64,000 bases of DNA from Isoetes taiwanensis (lineage: Eukaryota; Streptophyta; Lycopodiopsida; Isoetales; Isoetaceae). The notes under the pieces were generated by a model. The model had not been told where the DNA came from and made no database searches. It saw only the letters and a list, made by a program, of their open reading frames with translations. The position numbers and the translations under genes are program-made. Positions 31,945-43,380 of the stretch are shown piece after piece. Numbering within the stretch: position 1 is the first letter of the stretch; each line of letters begins with the position of its first letter. Location: the NCBI GenBank assembly GCA_021234155.1, contig JAJEKV010000026.1, forward strand, positions 1,984,001 through 2,048,000, written 5' to 3'.

Positions 31945-34900
31945 TAGGTTATGGAGGGCTACTTAAAAGTAGCTTTTTAGCCAATGACATGTAGGGCAAT
32001 AAGTACTTCCTGATATGAAGGTAATCATGGGCACATTTAAGTAGGTGATTGAAACGAAATGCATCGTAGTACGCGCATACGTTGTACATACAATGGTCTT
32101 TCTGGAACATCCAATTGATGTGCCCCATGGATTAAGTTCTTTTGATAGTCATAACATTTGTGAAGTTATTACTTGAGCTTTTGAAGTAAAACAAGGCTGG
32201 ACATTTTTGCCTTGTGGAATATAGTTTTTGCAATATTATTGCCCCTTTTCTCATTTAATTGCAAAATTGCTTCTATGCGCTACATGGCAGACTATTGTTC
32301 TACATGGCTTGCATGTATTTCATACAGATTGGATTTCAATAGAAATTAGATGCTAAAGGATCCCTACAATCAACCAGCCACACTCTAAAGCAGACGACAA
32401 TTAGACATAGTTTGGTTTCTCTTTGATATGACAAATGCCAAGGCATGGAAAGCACTTAACCAAATTGTATGGAGATATAAATGAGGCTGCACCTTAATTT
32501 ATCCAAACATGTGCATCATTGAAGGCATCAATGCCAAGGCTATGTGATCCAATTATGAAGTTCAATCCCAATTATTATTGCATCCATGTTGCAAAAGACT
32601 TCATGTTTAGTACTTGATAAATGTTCTATGCAAACTAATAAAAATGATTTTGACTTAGTTGTTTCCTTCTAGAGTTGTCACCTTAAAAAAGACGATCAAA
32701 ACTAATATCTTATGGATTCCATAAGACCCAAAGTAAATAATAGTTCTCCCTAACAAATCAATGGTAAACACAACCTAAATATCTCCAAACACAAGAAACT
32801 AGCCCTAACAATCCATTTTTAGCATTATACTTTTGTGGATTTGAACTATAAATCCATTGTTTGTGTCATGCAAACAAATAGTACGAGTCTTCATTAAGAA
32901 AAGAATCATTGAAACTAGGATCTGTGAACATGATATCATTAGAGCAGGAATTATTATGTGCAAGCAACTTTCAAATCCCTCCCCAAACCCATTCTACCCT
33001 TTGCTCCAAGCCTCTACTGCTAGTTGTCCCCAAGTTTTCACCACACCATGCCTACTTAACACTCATATTGGCCACTCAAATAGTCAACTATATACACAAC
33101 TTGATCGAGGGGCACTTGCAGATGATTTAACAGAATTTGTGAACTTGAATATAAAAATATGGTAAGGATCTAGTTGAATTTAGATAATTAATTGTACAAA
33201 TATGGTACGGGATTTAGAGGAATTTATAGAAAAAAGTGTATGTATATGGTAGAGGGTGTATCTAGAGTTTCGAAAAGAATCCTATGAGGGATTTTTTCTT
33301 CTAGTTTTTTTTTTTTTTTTTACTATATAAGGCTCGTTTTCTTTAACTCCGTGCAATCACATGCCATATAGGCTTACATTAGCTACACCCTCTGGGTACA
33401 AACTGCAGGGTGCAAAAATGGGAATTAGTTATTAAATAGCATGGTTCAAAAGCAATAATTTAGATTTTAGAGCAGTTTAAGTGCTTAAATGCAGATGTAA
33501 TATCTCATACTAGATTTTGAAGCAGTATGAGAAAGGACACAAGGTTTTTGAACTTGTGAACTCTCTAGAAGACCTTGTACCTAAGGCCAGTCCACTGAAT
33601 TTGCTTCATGGTGGCAGGTAATGTGCTTTCTATTCTAAAGTATTGGATCAGGTGCAAATTTTGTTGACAATGTATGGATGTTATATGTCAAAGAATATGG
33701 ACTTTTGAATGATCAAAGAAAAAAAGATATTGTTTTTATTTATTCATGGTTCTTGAACATAGTAAACTTGGTTTTTGCCATTATTCATCTAGGGACTATA
33801 ACAAACCATTACTATTTTTTATAAGCTGGCAATAGTTTTCACTATGGTACATAAGTCTTGTAATAAAACCATCTCATTAACTATGGCCAGTTTTAGCAAA
33901 CCACTGCAACATTAGAACTACCATTATTAACCATGTTCTAAGCCATTATAAGTTTTGACAGACCACTATAGGGTATGATTTTCTTCTATCAAATAAATTG
34001 TCGTATAAAAAACCACATCTATCATGGTTTCTAGATGGTCTGTTAATGTTTTTATATGGTAGTTCATTTTTGGGGGCCTTGTGTATAATGTTCACCACTG
34101 TGTAGAATCTTTTGTGTTTGACTCATCTGCCTTGAAGGTTATGAGATTTGAGGATGATTCTTCTAACTTCTGAATTGATATTGTTGTGTTGACCTTGTTG
34201 ATTCGATTCTTCGTCCTGCTGGTCACCTGCTGTTGTTATAAGGCTGATGACAATGTTGAGTGCCTTACCACTTCTAACTGTGCAACTTCTCTTCCTGAGA
34301 GGAATTTATTTTGCATCCATGTGCAGGAACTATAATCTTGAGTGATCAGTTAGTAATGCTAGTATTTGGTCTCCCATGGTGCCTCTTCTTGATGGTGTTT
34401 GACCTCTAATCTCTAAGGTAGAAGATCGTCATGATCTTGAGATGGTGCTTGTCTGAAGTATCGGGGCTGATGAGGACGAAGTTTGTTGCAGTTTCGCTAT
34501 ATTCCTATTCCTGAGCAGCCCATCCTTGCTGGCTTTTAATACCTCCTTAGTCAAAGCATGTCTGCTTGGAATCTAAATCTGATACTATTATGGCCTGTAT
34601 ATCTGCGATAGTGCCCTTCCTAGGAGGTATGTCCAGTCTCATCCTTTAGGGCTCTTGATATCATAAGTCGATGAAGTCGTCTACTTGTTGGTGGCGTAGT
34701 TGTGACATTAGTCATCGATGTGGGGCCGTTCCTCGAGACAATATGGCGCTTGGAGGATATCCTTGACTAGGAGATGTTCCTCCCCTAATGTGATCAATTT
34801 GTAGGTGCCATGATGCCCATTGGTTGTTGCATAGCCCTCTTGGCAATTCTTGTGTGTAATCTTGATGTCGCAATCATCCTTTCTATAGGCTCCCCTTTAT

Positions 34901-37900
34901 TATTTATGTTCGGGCTTCCCTGTACACCATCTTGGCCTTTGATTTGCTGAAGTTTTCTCCGTAAGGTTGCCCTCTGCTTTCAATTCGTTGATGTTGTCGA
35001 GTGGCTCCACTGTCGAGGCTCGAGGATCTGCAACGAAGGTTCTCCTGACCTATTTGACTACCCTAAAGTGCACAAGGCAACAAATACTACCACAACAACA
35101 GTTACTTATGTCTACTTACTCTACAAACCCTATTTTTATACCTTTATCCACTCTACCTCAAATGATCCACTTGGCATTTGGCACTTTACTAGGCACTGAG
35201 AAAGGTACTTATTTACTGTTATGGGGTGGTAGAAGGAGACTCATTCACTGGGTGTACTTGGTGTGTTAGACTAAATTACCTAGATAGAATGAATTCCTAG
35301 ATAATTTTCTATGAAGCTTTGAAACTGATCAATCTTTTTAGTTCATTCTAGTGTTGCAAAAGCAAAAGTATGTGCAGGTTCTGATCGAGTTGAGATCCAA
35401 ATCAAGTGCTAACATTGTCAAAACTATGGATTCCATGCAGGAGCATCTGGATTTTACAGTCATCCATCTCATAATTTCATTCATTACACTACACACCATC
35501 ACCCATAGTTGCTGCCACTCCCTTCATAACAACAACTCATCCGAGCTAACAGATTTTATTTCCACATGCAGGTGCATCCTAATACATGTATGCCATATTC
35601 ATCTGCTCAAGAGTTGTCCTTGCTCCACATAAAACACTCCACATTTCCACAAAATCTACAAAACTGCTGTCATATGTCCATCCAGCAGTTCACATTTTGC
35701 TAATGAATCCATTTGTCATGCAGGTTCATCTGAAAACCACCTCCATGTTCATATTCATGCCATACTGAACACTATCACCAGCAGTTTTTCCCTCAAATCC
35801 ATTGCAGGTTCATTGAATTGTCAAACACATCCTCATATTGGCAATTAGCTGGAGTCCTATTATGATTATCAAGCAGTAAGAAAGGGGCTGGGAGACCAGC
35901 CTATTCTTTTAGTTTGGCATAATGCTGCCATGCTATGGCAGCATGGAAGAGCAAGGCATATTTCTGATACTAATTCTCATACTTTGATCTGAATTTAGAG
36001 GCACAAGAAGAATTCATACTTGCACACTTTGAAGACTTGAAGAGCAGGGTGAGGACATTGATTAAGTTCACACAAGCAAGGCAAAAAAGAGAATCAAGCA
36101 AAGTTTGAAGGATTGAAGACCCCTTGAAGATTTCTTGGTATGTGATGGTATCATTTGTGTTCTTGGCATGATTGCACCCTTTGATTCCCATCCTACATCC
36201 TCCTTATCCTTAACCATGATTAAATGCTCATTAAATCCCTAGTTCCACACCTATACCTCATCTCCAAGTCAAATTTGGCCTTGAAGATTTTTTCTAGTCA
36301 AAACTACCCCTTCATTTGTCATTCACATTCCACACACTCACCATATCATTTCTATATCATTCAAAGCACAAGACTTCATTTGACTTAATCATACATGTGG
36401 TCAAAGGTCAACTTCCTCTCCCTATGAGTCAAAAAAGGAGAGATAATGCAAAAATTCCTAAGGGAAATACCCAAAATCAAGATTCGCCTAGAAAATGCAA
36501 AAATCATGCATTTATGCCAAAATTGACCTATGACAACACCTCTAAGAGGCCAAGTCACCATACATGTCACCACCTTAGCCATGTCATACCATGCATGTGT
36601 CACTACATTGAGATTATAATATTTTGCAAAACCTTCAAATCACATGTTTTGAATCCATAAGTGTGACACATCATCATTACACATCATCACTTACACCTCC
36701 ACATCATCTCCCACATGCCATACACATCATGTCCACCTCACCCAAAGTTTTGACTAGCAAAAATATTCTAAGCCAAGTTATGTGACACATCATCATCCTT
36801 ATCTGCCATGTCACCCTCACTTTGCCTAGTCATCATTCCCCCATGCCACATCACCTTCCCTACATGCCTTTTTGAAGCCAAAATTTGGAAGTGCTCATTT
36901 GCAAAAGAGATCCCAGCATCTTCTAGGGCACAAAGAGAGATTCCTTTTGCAAAAGAGAAAAATCAAAAAGTCGTTCATTATGGCCTTTGAATTTGGTTAC
37001 TTGGGAATCGTGCCTTAGCCCATATGTTGCAAAAATGTTTCCTATCTACCCCCCCCCTAGATTCCCCTGCCAATCATCCCCCGCCACGTGGTACACCCGG
37101 GCGTGTGGGCGGTGGAGGTACCGAATCCCACGTGGGCATAGCACGCTCTTTATTAACATAGATCAAAAATTCAGGCCTTATATACCTTGGCTTCCTGAAT
37201 GCTTCTGGCCTATGGGATATTTCCTCAAGAACTGTCAACGACCCTAAAATTCGAAAATGCCAAGATCCATCTGATTTGTTCGAAACAACCATGCAATCAT
37301 GATCCTAAGCTATCGAATAACCTCACACAATGCCAAGAATGCATCAGAGAAGCAAAAGGACAGAGAATCGAACTGAATTAGCCAACGCAACAGAACAGGG
37401 GAATTTTATAAGGGGATTTTGTGTTCAGAGAAAATTCGAGGGCTTTGAGGTGAAAAAGTGATTGATTACCTTGAAGAAGGACCGGCTTGCGTTACGGAGC
37501 TTGATTCTGCCTTCCATATTTGATTATTAGCTTGAATTATTGATAAATTCATGCAAATTCCTTGACTGTATACCTATTTGATCCTGTGCCCAAGACTCAG
37601 AGCTTGGGATCACTATTTTTTGCCTATGTGTACCTGATTCAAATGAAAATCCGAGCCTTGTTATCAAATTATGAGTGTCCTATATCGATCTGGGATACAA
37701 TTATTTTGCTTGCATTATTCCCCTGTTGCATCCCATTGAGAAGGTCAGAGTACTTTTAGCTTTGCATTTAAGCATCTGGAATACAAGTGTGTCCTAGCCA
37801 TAGTGATTTCAATAAAAAATCTTCGAGTCATTAGATGGTCATGTCATGCATGAAGATTGCATAAAGAGCGAGATGTGCATTCATTTTCACTAGAAAAATA

Positions 37901-38747
37901 CACTGCTTCATCTCTGCTCATAGTTTATCACAGTCAGCCTTTCAAAAATCAAAAAGCCCAAAAATTAGATTTCAATTTACAGAGACCACCAAGGACCATT
38001 GAGTGCAGACATTTTTAGAAGAGGCAAAAGCATCAGATCTCAAAAAAGAAGAGTCAGTATCGAATTGTGAATTTCTCTGCCAGGGATATTGACCAAAAAT
38101 TGACTTGGTCAGGAACGTTTCTTTGATCCATCTACCCTTATTAGAGCCTCTCTGACTTTTGCTCCAAGATACTCTTAAATCTTAGGTAGCCATATCTCCT
38201 ACTCTAAACTCTAAAGGATCATTTCATCTTATGGGCACATTCAATTTCAATACAGTTAGCTGATGCAATCCACTTCTCACATTTTCGCCTTTAAGACAAA
38301 AGGCCATCAACCCCTGCATCTACCTTCAAGAAGTAATCAACCGTGACCTTTCTCCAGGAGTCATGGTTCTACAAAGCACAACAGCCTGGAAAGTAAAAGT
38401 ACGAATTGTTTGTAAAAAATTACTCACAATTTTGCTCCTTAGCACATCCATAAAAAACCAAAAGGATATTCACTTGCGACTCTCCATGTCCATCAAGTGG
38501 ACACCTGAGTTTCCTCCAAAATCTATTTGGTTTGCATTTGGTAAACTTTCTTGTGAGACAGACTTTTCGCCCTTCAGGGAAAGCTAAGTTAGACAGTTGT
38601 TTGAGCATTTTTCTTGGGTCTTTCTCACTCAGAGTGGTTGCATTAAGCAACCTGGATGTTCTAAACCACTGAGGTTGGAGGTTTCGCCAGGAACACCTTC
38701 AACATTCCCATGCGAATGGGATCACACAATTGATTTATTTGTCAACA
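31945..38747. other. long noncoding AT-rich region, no gene recognised
   Basis: Only short open frames of unremarkable composition occur. Local features are a poly-T run near 33305, A/C-rich CCAT and AAACCA words near 33780-34040, and recurrent TGCAGGTTCATC words near 35435-35815, which suggest a decayed tandem repeat of about 130 bp. Words such as CATGTCACC at 36540-36860 resemble the minisatellite host element. Old retroelement sequence may be present, but I found no motif to support a call. Confidence 0.4.
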
Positions 38748-38836
38748 AATAGAATAGAATAGAATAGAATAGAATAGAATAGAATAGAATAGAATAGAAT
38801 AGAATAGAATAGAATAGAATAGAATAGAATAGAAAG
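38748..38836. repeat. microsatellite (AATAG)n, about 17 units
   Basis: Uninterrupted GAATA/AATAG repeat. The LINE at 25444 has the same word as its 3' tail, so this could be the expanded tail of a lost LINE. No LINE body is recognisable next to it. Confidence 0.9.
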
Positions 38837-39944
38837 ATTCCCAACAAATAGAAACACTTTGCACTGATTGTGACACCAATATGTAGCATTATAACAGGGG
38901 GTTTTTTTTTGGGATTTTGTACGCTTTTTGGCATGGTTTTCCTATGATTTTAGTGCCGTATTCATTAGTCCATACTAAATAGTATTTCTAGAGTGCGGCT
39001 TTTTTGAAGCGTTGATTTTTTTTCAGCTTAAACAATCTAACGGTTCTTATTTTGGCCTCCTCATTATATGCATGCAACCAGAGAAGTTCTTTTCTCTGAA
39101 AATCTCTTGTTGGTGGTATTCGATTCGTCCTGTTGCGGTGGTATGCTTGATCTTTCTTTTGTGTTTGCTAACGATGTGTTAAGTTTTAATCTTATGCAGA
39201 TATTAGCATGATGTTAATCTTATGTTAATCTTATGCATGAGCAGATATTATTTGAAGGAAAACCGTGCTTCATTGGGTTGTTATTCTGTTCTTGCTCGTC
39301 ATACATCTTCTTTAAACATTACAGAAACCGTTCTTCATATTAGCATGAGCAGATGTTATTAATGGACACAGATCTTCCGGTTTCTCTTTTTGTTTATCAA
39401 AACCCCTTATTACAGAAACCGTTCTTCAGATTAGCATGAGCAGATATTATTATTGGAGACAGATCTTCCGGTTTTCCTTTTTGTCTTCAATCCCTTAGCT
39501 CAAAACTACAGTCCTGGATATTTAGGCTGCCATTAGTTTGGATCTACTGTAAAATGACCTCAGAACCATGATTTTCCTCTGATTTCTCTGATTTACCCAT
39601 GATCTCATGGTATACACCTAAGAAGACGGCCGTAGCAATCAGGCTTCAGAAATCGATCCAGCACTTTGAAACTCTGGCAATACCACAGTCAAATCCGACA
39701 CTCAGAACCATGTCGTGAAGCATTCAGCTGCCATCTGCAATGTCGAACCCGTAGCCCTGCCATTTCAGCTGCCATCTCCATTGTCGAAGCCCTAACCCTG
39801 CCATCTCGAATGTGCAAACCCTAACCCTTATCTATTCTTGTTCAAAATTGGAAATGTCAACCTTCCTTTAACCTTGGAGAATTAAAATGTAACCCTTCCT
39901 CACAGTATCTACCATATTATTCATATTATTGCTTGTGTTTCTCA
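38837..39944. other. noncoding stretch with local tandem repeats
   Basis: A two-copy repeat of about 94 bp starts with ATTACAGAAACCGTTCTTCA at about 39318 and 39411. At 39725-39830 CAGCTGCCATCT and CCCTAACCCTGCCATC words repeat. No gene is recognised. Confidence 0.5.
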
Positions 39945-40377
39945 GGCCGGGATTCCACTATGGCAAGTCTATATGCTGACATGGAGCATTGTTCCATCAC
40001 GGTAGAATTCTTACTGTCTTACTGTCGGTAATTTCGTGTAGTGTTCCATTTAGAAATTTTATGATGTATTTCATGGAGTTTATCTGTGTTTACTAACAAG
40101 CATTCAAAACTTCTAAGACTTGCCACTATTGTAAATCATGGCAATCATCCTTTAATCCCCATTTCCTTGAAAATCAGGTTTCAAAAATTGTCGTTTTCTC
40201 CAGAAGAATTAAGCTAATGTGAGTCAGGGTTGCTCCTACCGGAGGGGTAATGCCCGTCCGCTTGAAGAGTCTTGGGACGTAGTGGAATACATGAAAAAAT
40301 TTATTGTTGACATAGCAGCTAGTGGTTGGGCATGAAATTCGTTGCTACTCTTAAACGGCGGCAGTGGAATCCTGGCC
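39945..40377 (+). mobile_element. PIF/Harbinger-like MITE 2
   Basis: The 433-bp element starts with GGCCGGGATTCCACT and ends with AGTGGAATCCTGGCC. The terminal inverted repeats match at 14 of 15 positions and are of the same type as MITE 1 (16215-16545). It is flanked by TCA on both sides (39942-39944 and 40378-40380). The interior is not obviously related to MITE 1 and has no coding sequence. Confidence 0.75.
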
Positions 40378-40380
40378 TCA

Positions 40381-41817
40381 TATTATCTTTAAAATTACTA
40401 GTTATTGTCCAAATTACTAGTTATTACTAAAGGTGGTTATTAACAATTCTTTTTTTTTTTTATTAAAATTGTAGATATTAGTTCAACATCTTACAATGAG
40501 ACGAATGGCACGAAACAGGGCGAGGCCAAGGCTCAACATCACGAACGCGAGTCATGCAAGCAGAAGGCATCACGTATAAAATAAATCATCCTGCACAAGA
40601 ACATCGAAGCTGAAGAGGCGCAAATCAACGAAGATGTGCATCATATCTTAAGCCGCTATCCATTCTGAGTGTATTGGTTGCTATAATACTCTTGCCATCT
40701 TCAATGACTTAATAAATTTTAAAACAATATGCTCTTGTAATTACAATTTTCCACGTATAAAATCAACACCATATAGTATTTTGCTTCAAATCTTATAGTA
40801 TTTTGCATATGTTGTTATACGGTATACCAATTTGTGTACTTGCATACCCCACAAACGAGGAACTTTATCTACGGTGTAGATTAAGGAATAAGGATTGAAT
40901 ATGCCTATCCAACAGGTCTCGTTGCCCGGAGTCCCCCCCCGTGTGAATAAGCACCCAAACCAAAGGGGGTTTAAGGGGGATTTTAATTTAAATATGTTAA
41001 ATCCAATGGTTGTGTTCATTAATGTTAATGGTAGTTATGTATTGTGCAATATTTTATCATCCACATTGAATTAAGAGTGTCATATCAAGTATTCTAAACC
41101 CCCCAAGTACATATTTGTAACTAAGTTGCAAAAATAAATTTCATAGATAGCTCTAGATCTCATTTGCATGTGTCCCCAAGTGCCACCTTAAATGACTTGG
41201 TCCTCCCATGATACATTGATATTGTTGTAACATCCTCTTTAGATGTGATTGCTATAGCTCAAAGGCCACTACATTTCACGAATTGATTGTGCTTCTTTAG
41301 TCCCAAGCTAAAGCCCATATCAACATGACATATATTACTTACAAAACCCCTTAAACAAAAAATATGCCACTCATAACCCACTACAGTATGTCAACCACCC
41401 AAGGTCAACCACATCTTACGACTTTCACCCTATATGGACTAGAAAAAATTCAATATATACCTACAAGTTTATAGCTACTTAAAATGTATTTGCGTATAAC
41501 ATTAGGGAGATGTTGAACAAAGCATCAAACCAAGTTGTTTGTTAAGATACATCTTTCATATTTTTGATCTCAAGATTCACTCGGTAGCCCATTCAGGTAA
41601 AGTGTGGTCTTCTTTGTTGTTGCTTAGTCCTACTCCTAAATCAATAACAATTACAATTGTAGACCTATAATATATACTTCCACAAACCACTATAACCACA
41701 TATTAGACCACCCAAATTTCATAATCGCAATTGCTCTACATTACCCTTGCCCCCACCAAGGCACATTGTCTACTCCGACCAACAATAAAACAACCGCCTC
41801 TTCAAGTTATTAGTAAA
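40381..41817. other. noncoding AT-rich stretch, nothing recognised
   Basis: Only short open frames. The right part may belong to the Helitron-like element whose 3' end is at 41845, but no 5' end was found. Confidence 0.4.
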
Positions 41818-41845
41818 GCCCGGCAATGCCGGGCATCATAACTAA
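41818..41845 (+). mobile_element. Helitron-like 3' end
   Basis: The perfect hairpin GCCCGGCAATGCCGGGC (41818-41834) is followed after 7 nt by CTAA and then T, as in Helitron 3' termini (hairpin plus CTRR, inserted before T). The hairpin matches that at about 60995 with one loop change. The 5' end is not identified, so the extent is unknown. Confidence 0.5.
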
Positions 41846-43218
41846 TAAACAATATAATGCCATTAAAATCCAATAACATCGTTGATAATTATTTTCAAAG
41901 AACAAACTTGTAACTCCGAACTTGTAACTAGGACCTCCTCTCTAAATCAATCCTTTCTTTGCTGATCGATCTAGTGTGATAGAGAGGATAGAAGATATAT
42001 TTAGAAAGATATTGCTTGACCAAATAGGACAAGACGACAACACAATCATGATTGCAATACTTGTCATGTTTCACAAGTCTCCACACAATTTTTCATTATG
42101 TTTAGCCACACGTCTAAAATGCTGCATAGGGACATTTCTCATGTTTAGATTCTCACGTCAAGTTTATGCCTTTGTTTTTCTAAATGAATGTTTCTCAATT
42201 GCATGTGCCAAGTTGCAAGAGTGGTGCATTGCATTAGGGAAGTAAAGGTAAGTGGCGACATTGCTAACGGAAGTGTAACTTGTCAAAGAGTCCGAGTCAT
42301 TAGAATTCGTCAGGGAATGTCGTAGCTAGGGATTACAGCACCCCAAGTTGCCATAGTAACGCTTAATGCTTGAGAAGGTAAGGTATTAGCCACAACTTAT
42401 ACATGTGTCAAGTTGCAATGGTGGTGCACTGCACTAGGGAAGTCAAGGTCTATGGTCCCCTAAATGTAAACCTATTAATTGCCAGCACAAAGGGCTAGCC
42501 ATCAAACCACACCGAGGGGACAATAAGCGGTTTCGGCAAAAATAGTCTTATGGCCCGTTCACATGGGACCAGAAAAGAGTAGCAGCGTCAACTGCAGTCC
42601 GCCCAAAGCAGAAGCGCTGCAAAAAATTTTAACGCCACGCGTGTTGCTGCACGCGAGCCGACTGCAACAGGTAGCTGCTAAACACACCAACTGTTGCACC
42701 GCCGTGAAGAGATTTACCATGGATTTTCCCTCAACCTTCATTGGCCCATGTGAATAGAACTTGCAGCCTGTTGCAACGCCAGAAGAACGGCCGAAAAAAC
42801 TCTCATGTGAATCCCACATTATATAGAGGTCACAAAACGTCCAATAATGTGCGGCCAATAATGCAGCCCAGCAAAATATGGATTTTAAAGTCCACGTGGG
42901 AGATACCACAGGCCCCGCGTCGTAAAAATCCACCCATTCTCTGAGCAGCAATTACCAAGGACTCTGTCTAACCTGTCCTTCGCTTCGCAAGTACTGTCCC
43001 TCACACGTCCCTTTGCATTTTCGGGTAGGACTGTCCCTCACACGTCCCTGCTGGATGATGACATCTCCACCGTTGATGGCTTTTTTGAAGCCAGATCCAC
43101 CGTCAGATGGGATAGGGGGCCGTAAACTAGAAGTGTCCCGCATTTTCAGGCAGCGAAGGAGAAGAGGCCTCAAGCTCGAATTCTTCTGCATTTTCCCAGC
43201 TTCAAGCTCGAAAGTACT
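41846..43218. other. noncoding stretch upstream of the AMBRA1-like gene
   Basis: Around 42557-42760 there are opposed copies of TTCACATGGG and CCCATGTGAA near GGCC words, perhaps a decayed inverted-repeat element. The part right of about 42890 is GC-richer, contains CCACGTGG, and presumably holds the promoter and 5' UTR of the gene at 43253. No TATA box stands out. Confidence 0.4.
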
Positions 43219-43380
43219 GTTTCGTCCGTATCAGCACTGTTTCCCTCTCCAAATGGATCAATTCGATGAGTACTTGGAAAGGATGCAATCCTGCTTCAAT
43301 CCGGATTCAGGACAAGATCGAAAGAAAGTGTATGGTTTCGTCCGTATCAGCACTGTTTCCCTCTCCAAATGGATCAATTC
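43219..43380 (+). repeat. 46-bp direct duplication covering the start codon
   Basis: The sequence from GTTTCGTCCGTATCAG to ATGGATCAATTC is present at 43219-43264 and exactly repeated at 43335-43380. The first copy provides the start used in the gene model. The second copy lies in intron 1 and would give only an 11-codon frame. Confidence 0.9.

Noticed and set aside
31945-38747. A possible LTR retrotransposon
   Set aside because: No paired long terminal repeats, primer-binding site, or gag/pol motifs such as the integrase HHCC or a reverse transcriptase YxDD could be found.
42551-42800. Opposed TTCACATGGG and CCCATGTGAA words as a transposon
   Set aside because: Arms are only about 10 bp, the spacing of three copies is irregular, and no target duplication can be fixed.
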